From: Tyto alba
Taxonomy: Eukaryota > Chordata > Aves > Strigiformes > Tytonidae
Reading direction: 5' to 3'
Assembly (NCBI RefSeq): GCF_018691265.1
Contig: NW_024881300.1
Span: 2,499,046 to 2,563,045, forward strand
DNA: 64,000 nt
A model generated the notes under the pieces. That model ran no database searches and was not told where the DNA came from. It saw nothing but the letters and a program-made list of their open reading frames with translations. How positions within the stretch are numbered: the stretch's first letter is position 1; every line of letters begins with the position of its first letter. The position numbers and the translations under genes are program-made. This document shows, in pieces, positions 38,343 to 51,900 of this stretch.

Positions 38343-39712
38343 CAATTGTCCAGCCCTTCCTCCAACCTGCCACAATTCTTTCCCAATCCCACTTCTGCCT
38401 TCCCGAGTGCTCAGTGCTGCTCCAAGCTTTGACGCTGTCGGAGGCACGGGAGGCTCACTCCCCCTTCAGCCACCCCTGCTGCTAGTGGAAACACCAAATT
38501 GGACTTGATGCAAGACTAAACCCCTGGGACCCACAAATTAATTATGCTTCACTGGGTGGGATAATCACTGAAATTAGTTTGGAGGCATTTTTTTCTCTCT
38601 ACAAGCACAGGCCAGACAGTGCCTGTTACTTGCTACATTTCTCCCAAGGATTAGATAAGCATTTTAGGGCATAGTTCCCTAAACTCCTCGATTTTTATGC
38701 TATTTAGAGGCATTATTTTGCAAGAAATGGGACAGGAGCAACATCCCAAGTGCCCTTGGTGCTCTCAAGATGCTGCTAGGGCTCCAAGATTTTATCAGCA
38801 AAGTCCCCTGTACCAGAGCAAGAGCTTCCTGTGGGCGCCCACCCCGCAGCGCTCTGTGACCCCAGGGCACCCGCAGCCCCTCTCCTTTAGCAAAGGGAAA
38901 TAATGCCAGCACAAGGCGTTTCTGCCTTCTCAGCGTTATCTCTAACTATCTCAAAAGCAAATAAACAACGATAAATGTTGTTATCGTAAGTAACAGAGGC
39001 TGCTTACACCAACATGCTTGACTTTGCAGGCTGAGAGCGCTTGCAGGAGGGGCAGTCCCGCTGCAACCCCGGCCCTGCTCCATTTTCCAGGCAACTCTGC
39101 GACATTTAGGGAGGCAGCTAGACACAAAGGGGCTCTCAGCACTCAACTAAAATCCCGTTTTAGCTGGGAAAATCCTTTACTACAGATTTGCTAATAGAAT
39201 GCTGAAAGTGCATCCCGGCGGGGGAGACCTTGCCCCTTTCTCCCTACCTCTCTCGGCAGTGAAAATCTGTTCTTTCACATTTACTAGTTCTGATATTTGA
39301 TGCAAATCAAACCCAACAAAAAAAAAAATAGTTTTTGCTTGCTCATTCCTTTGTTTCCCTCCTTTCCTCTTCCTTCTCCCTGAACTCCTTTTCGTCCTAT
39401 TCTCTCACCTTCATAAACCAGCAGAAAAGCAGCTCTGTTACGGTATTTACTGCTTTCGTAGAAAATCTGCAAATCTATCTTAGTAGAAGATCTTGCCATG
39501 TCTCCTTGCAAACCAAAAAGGACAACCAAATGACATCCTACTGGGATGCTCTGGCTACCTCAGTGTAACAAGGTTCAGATGAAGCTGCTTGTTTCACTTG
39601 CTGCATTGCCTGGTTTTAATCCAATTTGGTTCGGGACACACAAAATAGCTGCTTTTCCACCCTGCAGGAAGTGGCAGGCACAGCCAGAGCCCGGTGAAGC
39701 CTGGCTGCACAT

Positions 39713-39728
39713 ACACACACACACACAC
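39713..39728. repeat. AC dinucleotide repeat (8 units)
   Basis: This is a short intergenic microsatellite followed by a C run. Confidence 0.85.
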
Positions 39729-40085
39729 CCCCCAAGCTGCACTCACTTTTTCGTGCTACCTTTTGTCATCTGCAACGTTTTTCGATTATCTTTGTTGAAA
39801 TCTTCCCCCCCCCCGTGTCACTCCAAACCAACAGCTAAGACGCGGGGGTGGATGCTCGGGCAGTGAAGTCCCCGTGGTGCAGGGGCCGGGCGCAGGCAGG
39901 GAGCTGGCTGCCCCCTGACCCTCCCCTGCCCAGGCTTCTGCTCACTCCGCGGATCACCGGCCTGGCTCCCGGGGTCCCTGCCAAGCTGCCACCGCAGCCA
40001 GCTCCAGCCGACGCTGTCCCTCAGGCCTGGTTTTACAAGAATTAAAATTAGGCAAGGGGCTCCCCCTGCAACAGCCTGGAGGAAG

Positions 40086-40103
40086 AAAAAAAAAAAAAAA
40101 AAA
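40086..40103. repeat. Poly(A) run (18 A)
   Basis: This is an intergenic homopolymer. Confidence 0.8.
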
Positions 40104-41245
40104 TTCTTTAAAAATGCCTGTGCACAGCAAAGAGCAAGGCTGCATCTGCAGGAGCCACAGCACTGCCCGGCTTTACCTCTCGCCTCACAGCAGATTTACT
40201 ACAGGAATTGCCAAGGGGCCGCCCTGCTCCACGATAACAAAATCTTCCCAGAGACAGAGGCAGAAATAGCCACGTAGTGGCTTATTGCCTAAAACACCAG
40301 TGAAACAGCTCAGCCTCTAATGACAGCTGCCCTGCATCCTGCAGAGACACTGCTTTATTTTTTTCCTTCCTTCTATCTCACAATCTGCCCCTTTGACTCC
40401 AGACAGAGATGAGCAAATATTTAATTAACACATTTGACCTTTTATCAGCCCTCAATGCTGATAGCTTTCTGCACATAATTTAGGCGCTCTTTCCCAGAGC
40501 CTGCTGCAAACCTGTGAGTAGGACAATGTTACAAAGTTCTTCACATCTCAAATCTTTGTAAGTTTTCTTAAACTCTGGATTTGAAAACAGAGAACATGAA
40601 AATGTCATCTTCCATTATCATTTTAATAGCATTTCAGTTTGTACCTCTTATTCCTGTAGGGCAGTATAAAGTAGAAAACAAGTGCTTCCTAGAAAAATCA
40701 AAAGCTGAGGCACCTTTTAATACCTTTTCTTGTGTATGTTTAAAATTTTCCAAATTTATTGTGGGAAGAAGGGGTTGGAGTTGACTGAGCATAAATGATG
40801 CCTCAAAATGGCTGAGAACAAGCAGCTCATGGCACTAAATTGGCAGAAGGCAGCCTGCTCCTTCTGGTTCTAGCTGTCATTACTGGAGGTCTTTTAACAA
40901 TTTTATTCTTTGTACTAACCCTTTGTTCCTGATCATCATTAAAATGCCAAGAAGTCTCACATCAGTGAGCTTATTCTCAGTTAAAAGGACACCCCAGGTG
41001 CACAGCCTGTCTCAGCCCTTTCCCCTTGCCTGGTGAGGGCAGCGTGGTTCAGTGAGGACTCTTCAGTCACTAAAAGCCTCCGTTATTTCAGTTTGAGGCC
41101 AAGTGCGACTTGAAAATGCTACAAAGCACGAGGAACCTTACCTGTGTATGGGGATGCTTGTTGATGTTCACAAGATATGCAGTGTATATCACCGAGACAT
41201 TATTCAAGTACAGCAGTACCAGTTATATTTGATAACTATAAACAC

Positions 41246-41251
41246 TTTATT
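41246..41251 (-). terminator. RFWD3: Candidate distal RFWD3 poly(A) signal AATAAA
   Basis: AATAAA lies on the minus strand about 1.56 kb downstream of the RFWD3 stop codon. The downstream sequence is less U-rich than at the proximal signal. Use of this site is inferred. Confidence 0.4.
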
Positions 41252-41849
41252 TTTACAGTATATAAAAATATAGAAACATAATACTATACGGAAAAATAAA
41301 GTTAAAAATGAGATTGGGAAGATCTCTGCTTAAGAAGAAAGACAAACAGGATCGTGCTGTGCAAGCCCCAGACTTCAGAAAATAAAATTGTTCTGGCAGT
41401 TCAAGTGGTGGCACACTCAATCCAAACAGGAGAGATGCTGCTTACCAGGGCCAGGGCCAGAGGCGTGCCGAGGGATACCTTCCCAGCACAGGAAACTCAT
41501 TTTGCAGCTTCCAACATCCTTGCAAGTTTGCTTTCATTAAGTATACAATGAAACCTAAGTCCTCTTTCACGATCTGACTTGGAGATAAACATTCTCACAC
41601 CCCTCAGCGTATCTGTGGTGGTCAGGGTGCTAAGAGCTGGCTGGAGCTGGCCAGCACACAGCTCCGGCGCTGCGATCCCACCCGAGGGGCTCAGCTTTCT
41701 GTACGGCTGCGAGCCTGTGGCACGCTTGCTCACAAATACAACCAGAAGCTGTCTGTGACCGGCCCGTGAACTGGTAACTGTGATTTAAGGAAGGCAAAAG
41801 GTCAGTGAAAGCAATCTGATGAAATCCCCGAGTTTCCACCAGTTCTTCA

Positions 41850-41892
41850 AAAAAAAAAAAAACAAAAAAAAAACAAAACAAAAAAAACCTAA
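41850..41892. repeat. A-rich low-complexity tract (U-rich on RFWD3 strand)
   Basis: Long A runs are interrupted by single C. On the minus strand this is a T-rich block starting about 15-20 bases beyond the proximal AATAAA. It suits a poly(A) downstream element. Confidence 0.7.
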
Positions 41893-41894
41893 AA

Positions 41895-42806
41895 AAGAGC
41901 AGCCAGTATTTATTTCCAGGGTACTGTGTATTTCAGTACATTGCCGTCTTTAAGGGAGGACAGCAAAGACTTCAGCAGCCAACAGTACAAGGACCATCTC
42001 CTCCTCTTTACTTGTACTTCTCTAGTTTCATCTTCCACAACCAAACTGTCCAAGTTTGCTTGTGGGTGATGCAGAGAAGAGAGAAGGGGAAGGAAATGGG
42101 GGCAGAGAGTTAAGGAATTACAGTGCAAAGTATATGCTCATGGAAAAAAAAAAAAAAAACAAAAAAAACACAAAAGAAAAAGGTTCTCTGTAGATTTTCC
42201 AAGCCTGTGCTCTCCATGGCTACAAAACAGGGTTTGTCCTCATCAGGCAGTAACTGCCAACTGACCCTAGACCTTCAAAAGAACACCGGAGCATGTTCTC
42301 TAAAGCAGTGAACTTGCCTTTACACTGAGTATCAGCCATACTAGCAAGATGCCAATATTGCCACCTTTTCATCACCCAGTAATCACAGCAGGACTCTGCA
42401 GAAAAGTGCAGTGGGAGTCTCAGGTCTTCAAGTTCTTCTTATTTTGTGGATTCGTAGAAGGAATTTGCAAGTCCCTGTGCTGTATTCACACTGGAAAAAA
42501 GTGCAGCAACACACACTGGAGACAGTCCAAGAATTACTGCTGTGCTGAGGCAGCTTGCGGAGTTTGACTGAAGAAAATTTGACCAAAGAAGAAATAAGGG
42601 CAGACCTAAAAGGGAAGATGGAAGAAGGGAATTGCTCCAGGCAGCAGCGCATCCCAGTTCCTGCCTACTGCCAGAAAGGTGCTGCAGGGGTTCCTGTCGC
42701 CTGTGAGCGGCCACGTGCAAGACAGCAGAGCTGGGCCGGAGCGGTGGCGTAGGGTTGATCAGCATCACGTTTAGGAAGCACTTCTGTGGCAGGCACAGGG
42801 ACACTC
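41895..42806 (-). other. RFWD3: RFWD3 3' untranslated region (proximal form)
   Basis: This is sequence between the stop codon and the region just beyond the AATAAA at 41914-41909. It contains an A/C-rich simple tract at about 42142-42180. The frames here are non-coding. The end is inferred from the signal and a very U-rich downstream stretch. A longer form ending near 41,230 is also possible. Confidence 0.55.
41909..41914 (-). terminator. RFWD3: Proximal RFWD3 poly(A) signal AATAAA
   Basis: On the minus strand AATAAATACTGGCTGCTC is followed by a long T-rich, GT-containing block, the classic layout of a strong cleavage and polyadenylation site. It lies about 0.9 kb after the RFWD3 stop codon. 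Confidence 0.6.
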
Positions 42807-42950
42807 TCACTGCCACTTGTAGATCTTCACCATCTTCTCGGTCAGAGTAGCCAGGAGGTGGGTTTGGTTCACTTCCAAGGGGCAGATATCCAGCACAGGC
42901 AGGTCAGCCTGCAGCTTCTGCAGCAAGGAGCCACTGCCAGCATCCCATAG
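42807..42950 (-). CDS. RFWD3: RFWD3 coding exon 12 (last)
   Basis: It encodes residues 699-745 ([11 protein letters not shown] … [13 protein letters not shown]) and TGA at 42809-42807. It forms the closing strands of the WD40 propeller and carries the true Trp-Asp dipeptide (W700-D701). The acceptor is CCCACAG|CTATGG. Confidence 0.95.
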   Translation of the reverse strand, partial: LWDAGSGSLLQKLQADLPVLDICPLEVNQTHLLATLTEKMVKIYKWQ

Positions 42951-45900
42951 CTGTGGGACAGAGAGGGTCAGAGACTGCAGGAGTCCCCCCTCCCATCCAA
43001 AACAGAACTTCCTCTCTAGAAAGACCTTCCTCAGGTTGCTTACAGGACCCTTTCTCTGCTTTCACACCCTGACTGGATGGTCTTTAACAGACTCACGCAT
43101 GATGTCACCCAGACTGCCCTCTTCTCTGATCCTGACCCATGAGCTCTCATGCAGCCTGTTGTCCGTCCTCTGCAGCCAAGCTGCTTTTTCATATAAAGGG
43201 TAATCCTTCTCCTCATCTTCCCCGTCAGGCCTAAAGAGCCTGTGTCCAGCCCTCACAGGCAGCACTTCCCACCTTAGCCATCCCGCCAAGCCTGTTACAC
43301 CACTAACAGCACCCAGTTGTGCCAGTGTGCCCAGCTGCATTCCTCTGGTGGACCACAGGGGCTTGCTGCCTACATTCCTTTCGATGGATGTGGACCACAG
43401 GCCTCGGCTGATACTGAGATTCCCACACTATCAGGAAGTTACACCTGCTCTAGCAAGTACAGCAGACCGACCCACACAGGATAACGTGTGTGACAAGACA
43501 ATTCCCACCAAAACACACCGATGCTGTGACTGACAAGGCTTCTCTCCTAAGAATTATAATAAAACCCTCCACCAAACTGAAAGGAATGAGAGATACCAGG
43601 GCAGATTTAGATGCCTCGTCACCAGCACACACAAAGATGCTGCCGTCCTCCTCCGGGCTCTGAAAAATGGCATTCTTGGTCAGCAACTTGCAGGTCGGCC
43701 CAGCACTGAAAGTCTGAACCGGGTTAGAAGAACACACCACGTCCTCAGAGGTCTCTGTCAGTGGGCTGCAAGTCAGTTCCATCAGCACACAACGCACACA
43801 TGGGTTATTTTTACCTGCGTGGCAGAAAAAAAAAAAGAGGTAGCCTTTGAAAAACTGAATTGCAGACAAGTTTTATCTCTAGGAATACAAGCAACACCGC
43901 CCTGCAGCTGCCTCCTTTTGCCCTCGCCCGATTCTTATCTATGTGCAGATGCTCATTGCTCTGGCTAGAGCAGCTACTACATTTCTGCTGTGCCCTCAGC
44001 ACCAAAGCTGCTGCTGAACTCAACGAGCAGCAGGCCAGAGTGGCAACGAGAAGCGCGCTGCAGGCGCGCGCCGTTACGTACTGGGCCTGTATGTTGCAAG
44101 GCAGTGCCGTGTGTTGATCTCTGTCTGAATATCGATGCATCCTCCAGGTTCCAGGGGCAGGTGATGTGGCTGGTAGGAGTTGCCAGCTTTCTGTTCCCAA
44201 AAGCAGGCTCCTTCCAAGGTCCCGGCTAATATTCCACCGTGAGGCAGTGAGGCCGAGGCCATCCGGGGCAGATAGGACAGCGACACCATGGGACACCTGA
44301 AAGTGTGACCGGCAAGAGTCAGTGCTGCCAGCTGCAGCCACGCCAGCGTTCTGCCTCACTACTACAGAGCTCGTCTCACCAACCAGATTGCAAAGCAAGG
44401 GCCTAAGCAATCTACAAAATGGTCCCTCAAGCAAGGAACCCCAATGGGTTTGTCAAGAATAAATTCAACTGAACTACTGAACCTTATGTTTTTAAAGCAG
44501 CAGAGCGAGCACACGTCAGATGTGTGTAAATCAGCATTTGATTCCCTAAGTAGAAGAGATGGAAGTACCAGCATCTCACACCTCTTTGTGATTTGTCCTT
44601 TCCAAATTAAATACTAAGCCCAACTCCAAAACAAATTCAGTTCTCCTACTCAGGCAGCACTGATGGGTCCATTTCTGACCACTGTGTGCCCTGAAAAAAA
44701 AAATGCAGGTGGCAAGCACTCATACTAAGTTATATATGTACCATGTAACCTTATGAAAGACTTCTCACGTCTGTGCTAAATTTTAATTTTTGAACAAGAG
44801 ATTCACATAAATCAATTTAAACTATTGAATTGCTGAGTGATTTATGGAAGAAGCTATGTTTAGCTTAGTGTTTATTAGTAAAGTTGAAAGGAATGAAAAG
44901 TTCTTTTGCCGTACCTGGACTTCTGAGGGACTAGCTCCTGGACATGAGAGTTTGTGTCTCTCAAATCATATATCATGATAGAGCCATTGATCAATCCGGC
45001 GTAGATGTAGTTTGTATCATCAAGACACCAGCAGCAGCTCCAGACTGGACGGCCAGCATTGTATGTCTGCACCACAGTATTTGTTGCCAAGCTGCAGAAG
45101 AAGAGCAAAGTGTTGGCCTGCTGCACAAGCATCTACTGATGAGAAAATAGCGTAATTAAGGTAAGGAAATGTAGCTTTTTAAACTCTTTAGACAGAAGCA
45201 TCTCTCCTGACTGAATTCTGAATGAACTCCTCCTTTACTTCAGATACGAATCTGGAAAATCTAGACGGAATCATCACTTGGATAGTGTCACGTGATTTAT
45301 AATTCTTCCAGGCCAAGGCTTCTTTTTCCAGATTGATTTGTGGAGACTGGGAAAGGAAGTCTCAGAGCAGGGTCTCAGCTGCCTTACTGGAAAAACAAAG
45401 CTAAGTTACTTTTCTGGAAACAATTAGAAGTGACTCTAGTGTAATCCTGTAATACTGCATATTCCTGAGATCACAGGGCTCATCTCTTCAGATTACAATT
45501 CTCATTATTTTTTTTTTCCTGTTTTCGTTTGTTTGGTTTTTGTTTTTATACAAGAGGAACACTGCTTATGCCTCAGAAGAATCCCATTCAAGCAAGAGTG
45601 AGACAGTGAGTGGGGTAAAGACAGTTAAAAGGACATGTAGTGTTAATTCTTTAGAAACTTAATTTATGGAAGGAAGAAGAAGAAAGTATACAGAGGGGCA
45701 CAACCCAGAATAGCAGATGAAGTTGGTGTTGGATTAGAACGTAATTGCAACAGGCAGTGTTGTCAGCACAGGCTCAGCACATTGAGAACAGTGTGAGACA
45801 GAACACAGCACCTATCAGAGTAACTCTGGATACCCTTTGCAACACATGGGTTTCTCGCTGGGGGAGGCAATTAATGCTCAGAACTCCAGAGAAGGAAGTA

Positions 45901-48900
45901 ATTGCTTCCAGGTAAGTACAAGGGGAACAACCACATAGACACCTGGCTGGGGAAACAGGGAGTTTGATATCAGAACAGTGACTGGTTCAAAACAACAGGA
46001 AAAAAACCCACAAAGTCATGGTGCTATTTGAAACACTTGCAAGCCAGAGCAGGAGACTTGGGGACTTTTTGTGTAATTCCTTTTGGTAGGATAACTATGA
46101 AATCACTAACTCAAAAGATGACCAAAGGGGGACTTTTTCTTTCAGAGGGAGAGAAAGAAATATAAAGATGCTGCCGAAGCAAGCACTTAACTCCAGGACA
46201 TTTTGGGATCAAGCACAAAAGCAGAAGGTTCACAAGTTCTGATGCAGACAACCAGGCAGCGAGAGGCAGATAGGGGAGTGAAATGTCTAAGCAGATACTG
46301 CAATGAGAAGCCACTCTTCAGATTGAACCAGGAAAAAAATATCAACCTCATCAGTTAGAAATCTGACATGCTGACTTTAGCATAGGAGACAGACAGTTTT
46401 GTTTACTTTTAACTGGTCTAGCAAACATTTCAGCATGGGAAAACAACATTCTTTACATTTTTGTTGCAGTATCAAGTTCTTTCCATTGCTTCACTTGTGG
46501 GAAAGAATTGGGACTAATCAGTCATATAACAAACATATCTTGCCTAACCCTACAACTGAGTGACAGACGTGCATAAAGATGTTAATATAACTCAGTAAGA
46601 ATCAGCCAACAAAGTTTTGAAGCAGCTTAAGATCGAAGAGCAGCAGAGTAGGAAGGAAACACAGTCATAGGCTGTAAATTCTAAGAGGACTGGACACGTT
46701 TTTCTCTCAGCCTCTGCATAATTAGGATAGTCTCCAAATAGTCTCCAGTGTGCTGCTTTAAGCCTCTGCTAGCTCTAGAGAACCCATGTTCCTCTAGCAT
46801 GTGCTCTACAGTGCTGTCTACACCCTTCATATCCAAATGAATTCCGTGCTCTGCAAGAAGTTTAACATCAGAGAAGCCAGGGAAGTGTTAGTGCAGGGAA
46901 GAAAACACCCAACCTAAACACCCCTTGTTTCCGTTTCATGCCATACGAGTTCCCATGCTCCACATTTCCCTACAGTAATAGAAAAATAAGTGGAGAGTAA
47001 ATTTCGTATCTATACATTATGATATGTTTGTTCTCAACACAACTTGGCCAATCTGTCCTGCATTCCTTGTTTTCCATCAGGAAAAGTATCACAGACAGGT
47101 AGCTCCAGAACACCTCCACCTAGATCTGAAAGCATGAACAAGTCTTTCCCTCTGTTAGCTCCCACGTGCAGGGAGAATACGCAGACCTGATCTCACCTCA
47201 GCAGCATCTTTTGGAAAGCAGAATAGCAAGTGCTGCAAGACATTTCTAGCAAGATAGAACAAAATCCAACCCAGTCTCCTGCACATAAGCAAAACTCTGC
47301 TGGGACAGGGCTCACCTGGTAAGTTTGAGAGTGTTGTCCAGAGCAGCAGAGAGCAGCAAGCCATCTGTTCGACTGCCAAAGGCCAGGCCCCGAATCTGTT
47401 TACTATGGATGGGGATGTACTGACTGCTCTTCAGGTTGGCCACACTCATCATCTTAACTCCACAACCTGTCACAGAAGGAAGATAAAACAGGTTATTGCA
47501 AAGCTGCATACGTGTAGAGCTAGCAATTCTATGCCAGAACTACGATGTCTGTACTGAAGCCAGTGGTGCGATGAACACGTAAAAGTTACTTGCTGCTCTG
47601 GATAAGAACTGCCTCAAATCATTCTTTAGTTCAAAAGGCAACAGGTCTAAATCCTTAAGGATGCCAGCCAGCAAGAGCAAACTCAGTATCAGTGTTACCA
47701 TTCTTGTTACAAGAGCCTGCTGCTCTTTTAGCCAGTTTCTTCAAAGACATTCTTGCCTAGATAAAAACACACGCAGTAGGATTACATGGCTATTTAAGAG
47801 AGCAAGCACCACTGCAAAGAATGGTTACAGGTGAACTTAACCTGTGTGCTACAAGAGTCACCACAAAGCCTCCATTCAGAGATTCATTCCCTGGCTCCAA
47901 AAGCCAGAAAAATAAGGTCAGTTGAATGCAGAAAACAATTTTATTATGCCTAGATAAGGCATACTAATCTCAAAACCATTAACCAAATAAAGTAAGTTTT
48001 GTCATTCAGAAAGCATTGAAGTACTTTGCAAATAAACTCTCTCAGACTCCTAATGCTACATCTATTTCATTGAAAAAGCAAGTTGGTGCTGGTCCAATTA
48101 TCAGGTCACTTGCCCCTGCCCATAACAGTGAGACAAAACCAGGGCTGACCATGACTTCTTGGCCTCCTATTTCCTCAGTGGGAAACAGTGCTCCATTCTT
48201 TCATATTAAAAGGTTTTGCCCCCCTCCCCCCCTCCCCCTTTTTTTTTAAAGGGTATTGACAAATGAGCTGCATGTGGCACCTACGGTTTGGGAAGCAATA
48301 TGCCTCACTCAAGCACTGGAAGCTTCTCTGCAGGCCCTAGTGCACTGGTCCCTTGTTCTTTCAGAAGAGCCACCTTTGCAAGGCACACCTTCTACCTTCT
48401 TGTGCATGTGGCACTTCAGCAGAAGAGCCAGAGACCCTCTGCTAAGGTTCTGCCATAGAAGTGACAGGGGAAACAAGCTACCTTGCTAGGCAGAAGCTAC
48501 CAGTGCAGGGCCAGATGAGTCTTGTGAGTATTTCCAGTTTACAAGGCACATGCAGAAGTCAAGCAGAGAAGCAAGGAGCAAGTAGTCACCTATGAACCCC
48601 CAAGTCTTGACTTAATTACCAGGAATAAATGTAGATTGTGGAGAAGGCTGTGATACCACGAGACAACTCAGCGAGTCACAGTATGCCATTACTCTGCAGT
48701 TCCCAGTCTGAGACACCATAAAAGCCTTTTCCAAGTGGTACTTGCGCTGGCTTTGGCTGGAGGGCAGGCTGCCTGGGAGGCAGGTGCGGGAGCTGCCAGG
48801 CTGCTGAGAAGCACTCACATTGTGCTGGGCCACCAGAGCCTTCAGCTCCTGCAAAGGTAAAAAAAAAAAAAAAAAAAAAAAACACCCAAAGAGCTTTAAT

Positions 48901-51900
48901 GTGTCACTGATGTAACCTTCCATGCTGTTCCAGATGCTCCGACGGTACTTGTTCTCAGATAAAAGAGGGAAAATATGGTCCCATTTCCACACTGGTCCTG
49001 AAACGCTGGATTTCCAAGTCCACCATGACAGTGAGCAACAAAAGCATTCAAATGCTATGCAAGTTCTGGCAAAATGTATTTAAAGTCTGTTATTGTATGT
49101 ATTAGACCCTGTGAAAGTGAGGACTCTTGGGCAACACATAAAAGCCAGTAACAATTATTACCAGATCAATGCTATTTAGAAGGGAATGAACTGCCAAGTA
49201 TTACATGCAGCTAAACCACAAGAGAAAGTCAATTAAAACCATTTTCCAGAATTTCCAGAATGCCCTATAAAAAAATAAAAGCCCAAGTTTCAACATAAAG
49301 GGTGTTGCAGGAAACAAGTCAGTCTATTTAATGCAGATGACCCTGTTCTTGTAAATCCTGGGCAGCAAATTCCAGGAACGATACAACTCTCGAGAGCTCC
49401 AGCCCTGCTTTCCGCCACCTCCTGCCCCTTTTTCCTCCACCTCAGCTGATGAACGCTCAAGGATGCTCAGCAGAAACATGGCCAAGGACAGTTTCCATCA
49501 GCAACAAGGTATTCTTAGAATTCTTCTTTCCACAGAGATCATCGGGGTGAGGTGGGTATGTGAATAGCAGCACTGGCATATTGTGCACCAACTAAAGATG
49601 TCCCTCAAAAAAGGATGTTGACCAACTTGTTGTAATCCAAGGGCAAAGCCAGACAGTACAGAACCCCAGGGATATTAGAGGGAGTGTACATATAAAGACA
49701 ATTGCTATTTGCTTTTTGTTGTCTGAGCAAGATATGCATCAAATACTATGTAATTTTTAAACAATTAAGGGCCACAGGAGTGATACTATGAATATACTAG
49801 CAGATTGCAAGCTAGCTTCAATATTGAACCTGCCACTACTACTTAACTCATGTCTAAGCAAAGGCAGCAGTTCTCAAAGAAGCAAGATCAAAGATCAAGC
49901 TTTACATTAATAGTTATCAAGACCTGTAACTTTTGGAAACTGCTCAAGAGGAGAGCGATTCTGATATTTTACAGAGGTCTGATCTGTTTTGCACCAAGTG
50001 TATCGCAAGTTCCCCAAAGAAATAAAATTGAAGGTGAAGGCTCAAGATGACCCCATTAGAGCAAGCGAAGACAAAACAACCTGGGGAGGAAGAAGAGGTG
50101 TGGGGGTTGCTAGGACGCTTATGATGGAAACTACAGCTTTAGGCTTATGAGTAAGCAGTCAGTGAAAACACTGGTAACTTTGAAGAAAGTGACTTTTTAT
50201 CAAAAATTTAACAAACTCACTATTTCTAAAAGGCAGGAGGATACTACCACTACTGTGGATCAGAAAAGATTAAAATTATTTGTTGCTCTGGGGAGTTTAC
50301 AAAGCTCTCCTTGTCACCTGCACTCAACGCTCAACTTTTACACAAGTTATTAAAAAGGAAACCAGGAGATTAAAACCACAAGGACTATTAGTACAATGTT
50401 TACATTTAAACACAATGGATCAACATAGCAGAATCAGGAAGTCTTACTGGAGACACATTACCACGGTGATTAAAAATGTTGCTCTGCAGAACAAATTCCA
50501 CTAATTGTGCTCAAAAGGGCACTCTCTTAGTAATGTAAGTCTACACCGTGCTTCAAGATACTTTGCAGAATTTTCCTGATGCCTGCCTGGTGTGAACTAA
50601 GGGCTTTGAGGGCAAACTTGTGCCTCAGCCTCCCAGATTTCAGCTTGCTGTTGTAGAATTGAATGAACGGAGTCACACTGGTTGGGGAAAGAAGAGGATA
50701 CACAGCACAAGTCTTCCTGAGGAGTATGCATGAGAAGTAGAAACAGAGGAGCACAATGAGCAGGAAAGGAAAACCACCAGCTACAGGAAATTCAGAACAG
50801 TTTTCTTTTGAGTATTAGGTTACAGTCTTAATAGCTGATACGAAGCTTTAAAGACAAGGCAGTTATCAGATGACTGTCACTCTCTGGCTGTGCTCCCAGG
50901 GACCTCTTGCAGAAGCCCTGCCCGCTGTCTCACACCACACAGCCCCAGCCCTGCGCTTAACAGAGAAACACAGGACTGTACAACCTCGAGCTGCAGTGCA
51001 GCAAGCACTACAGGCATTCCACCTGCCTTTGGTTCACATTCAAATTCAGTCAAAGGGACACAAAGCGTTTTTGATTGGCTTCACTATAAGTAACAACTGA
51101 ATGAAACATCAGCTTTTACTTCTTCTAGATCTTCCCCAGACATCAACCTGAGGTGAAGACAAAGAGGAAAGATTTTTATGCCATAAAACCCTTAGTCAAA
51201 AATATTTCTAAAAGTGTTAGGTTCACAAATTTTTATTGATAATTTGCCATCCAAGTCTTTTCGGATGTTCTGAAAATCCTATTTTAAAAAAGCTTTTCCA
51301 ATACATCAAGCAATATAAACCGACCTCTGCAAGGCTCACAATTACACTTGCTTTCTTCTCCACAGCAGCATGCAACCTCCTGTCATTTCCCTGCCAGGCC
51401 TCCCTTTACGGCTCCATACGCAAACAGAGCTACCGTTTCCCACTTGCAGAAATGAATCTCCTACCCTAGCTGATCAGTGGTATTAATGCCAGAAGCCAGA
51501 GAAGGTTTACTTATTGTTAGATAAATTCTACCGAAAATAGCTCACATGATTCCCAAGTTCTTTGTGTTCACAAAGGAAAAACTCTAGGCAGAAGTAAGGC
51601 TTCAGTAGCACTGCTTCCAAAATGCAAATCTGAACCTGCCATGAAGTGTGCAGCATACAGCTCAGCATATCACACGCTGCAGGTTTGCAAAGAGAAACAA
51701 CACTGGTGAGAGCTCTCTTCCAGAGTTTTAGTTAGCTACCTACCCTCTCTCCCATGTTCCTTTCCTCATCTATTTTCATATAGCTAAAGACTTAAACATC
51801 CCTTTTCCAGCCTCAATCATCTTAACTACTTCAACAACAAAGTACAAACACGTTAATGTTGTTAATGTAACTGTCTGTTAATGGACAAGAGCAGAGAAAA

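Larger units (their letters stand above)
35309..41245. other. Intergenic region between RFWD3 3' end and the LTR/GLG1 promoter
   Basis: I see no supported gene here. The interval has intermediate GC content and many short frames without domains. It contains homopolymers (A17 at 35598, G11 at 35833, A33 at 38305, A18 at 40086) and a CA microsatellite. No tRNA, CR1 end or second LTR was recognised. Confidence 0.7.

Noticed and set aside
43811..44434. 207-codon minus-strand frame
   Set aside because: It overlaps RFWD3 coding exon 10 in another phase, and the true frame matches the WD40 propeller. It is a shadow.
48612..48992. 126-codon minus-strand frame starting upstream of RFWD3 coding exon 7
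   Set aside because: Its N-terminal part reads through intron and the T24 tract. Only the part from 48848 downward is coding exon.
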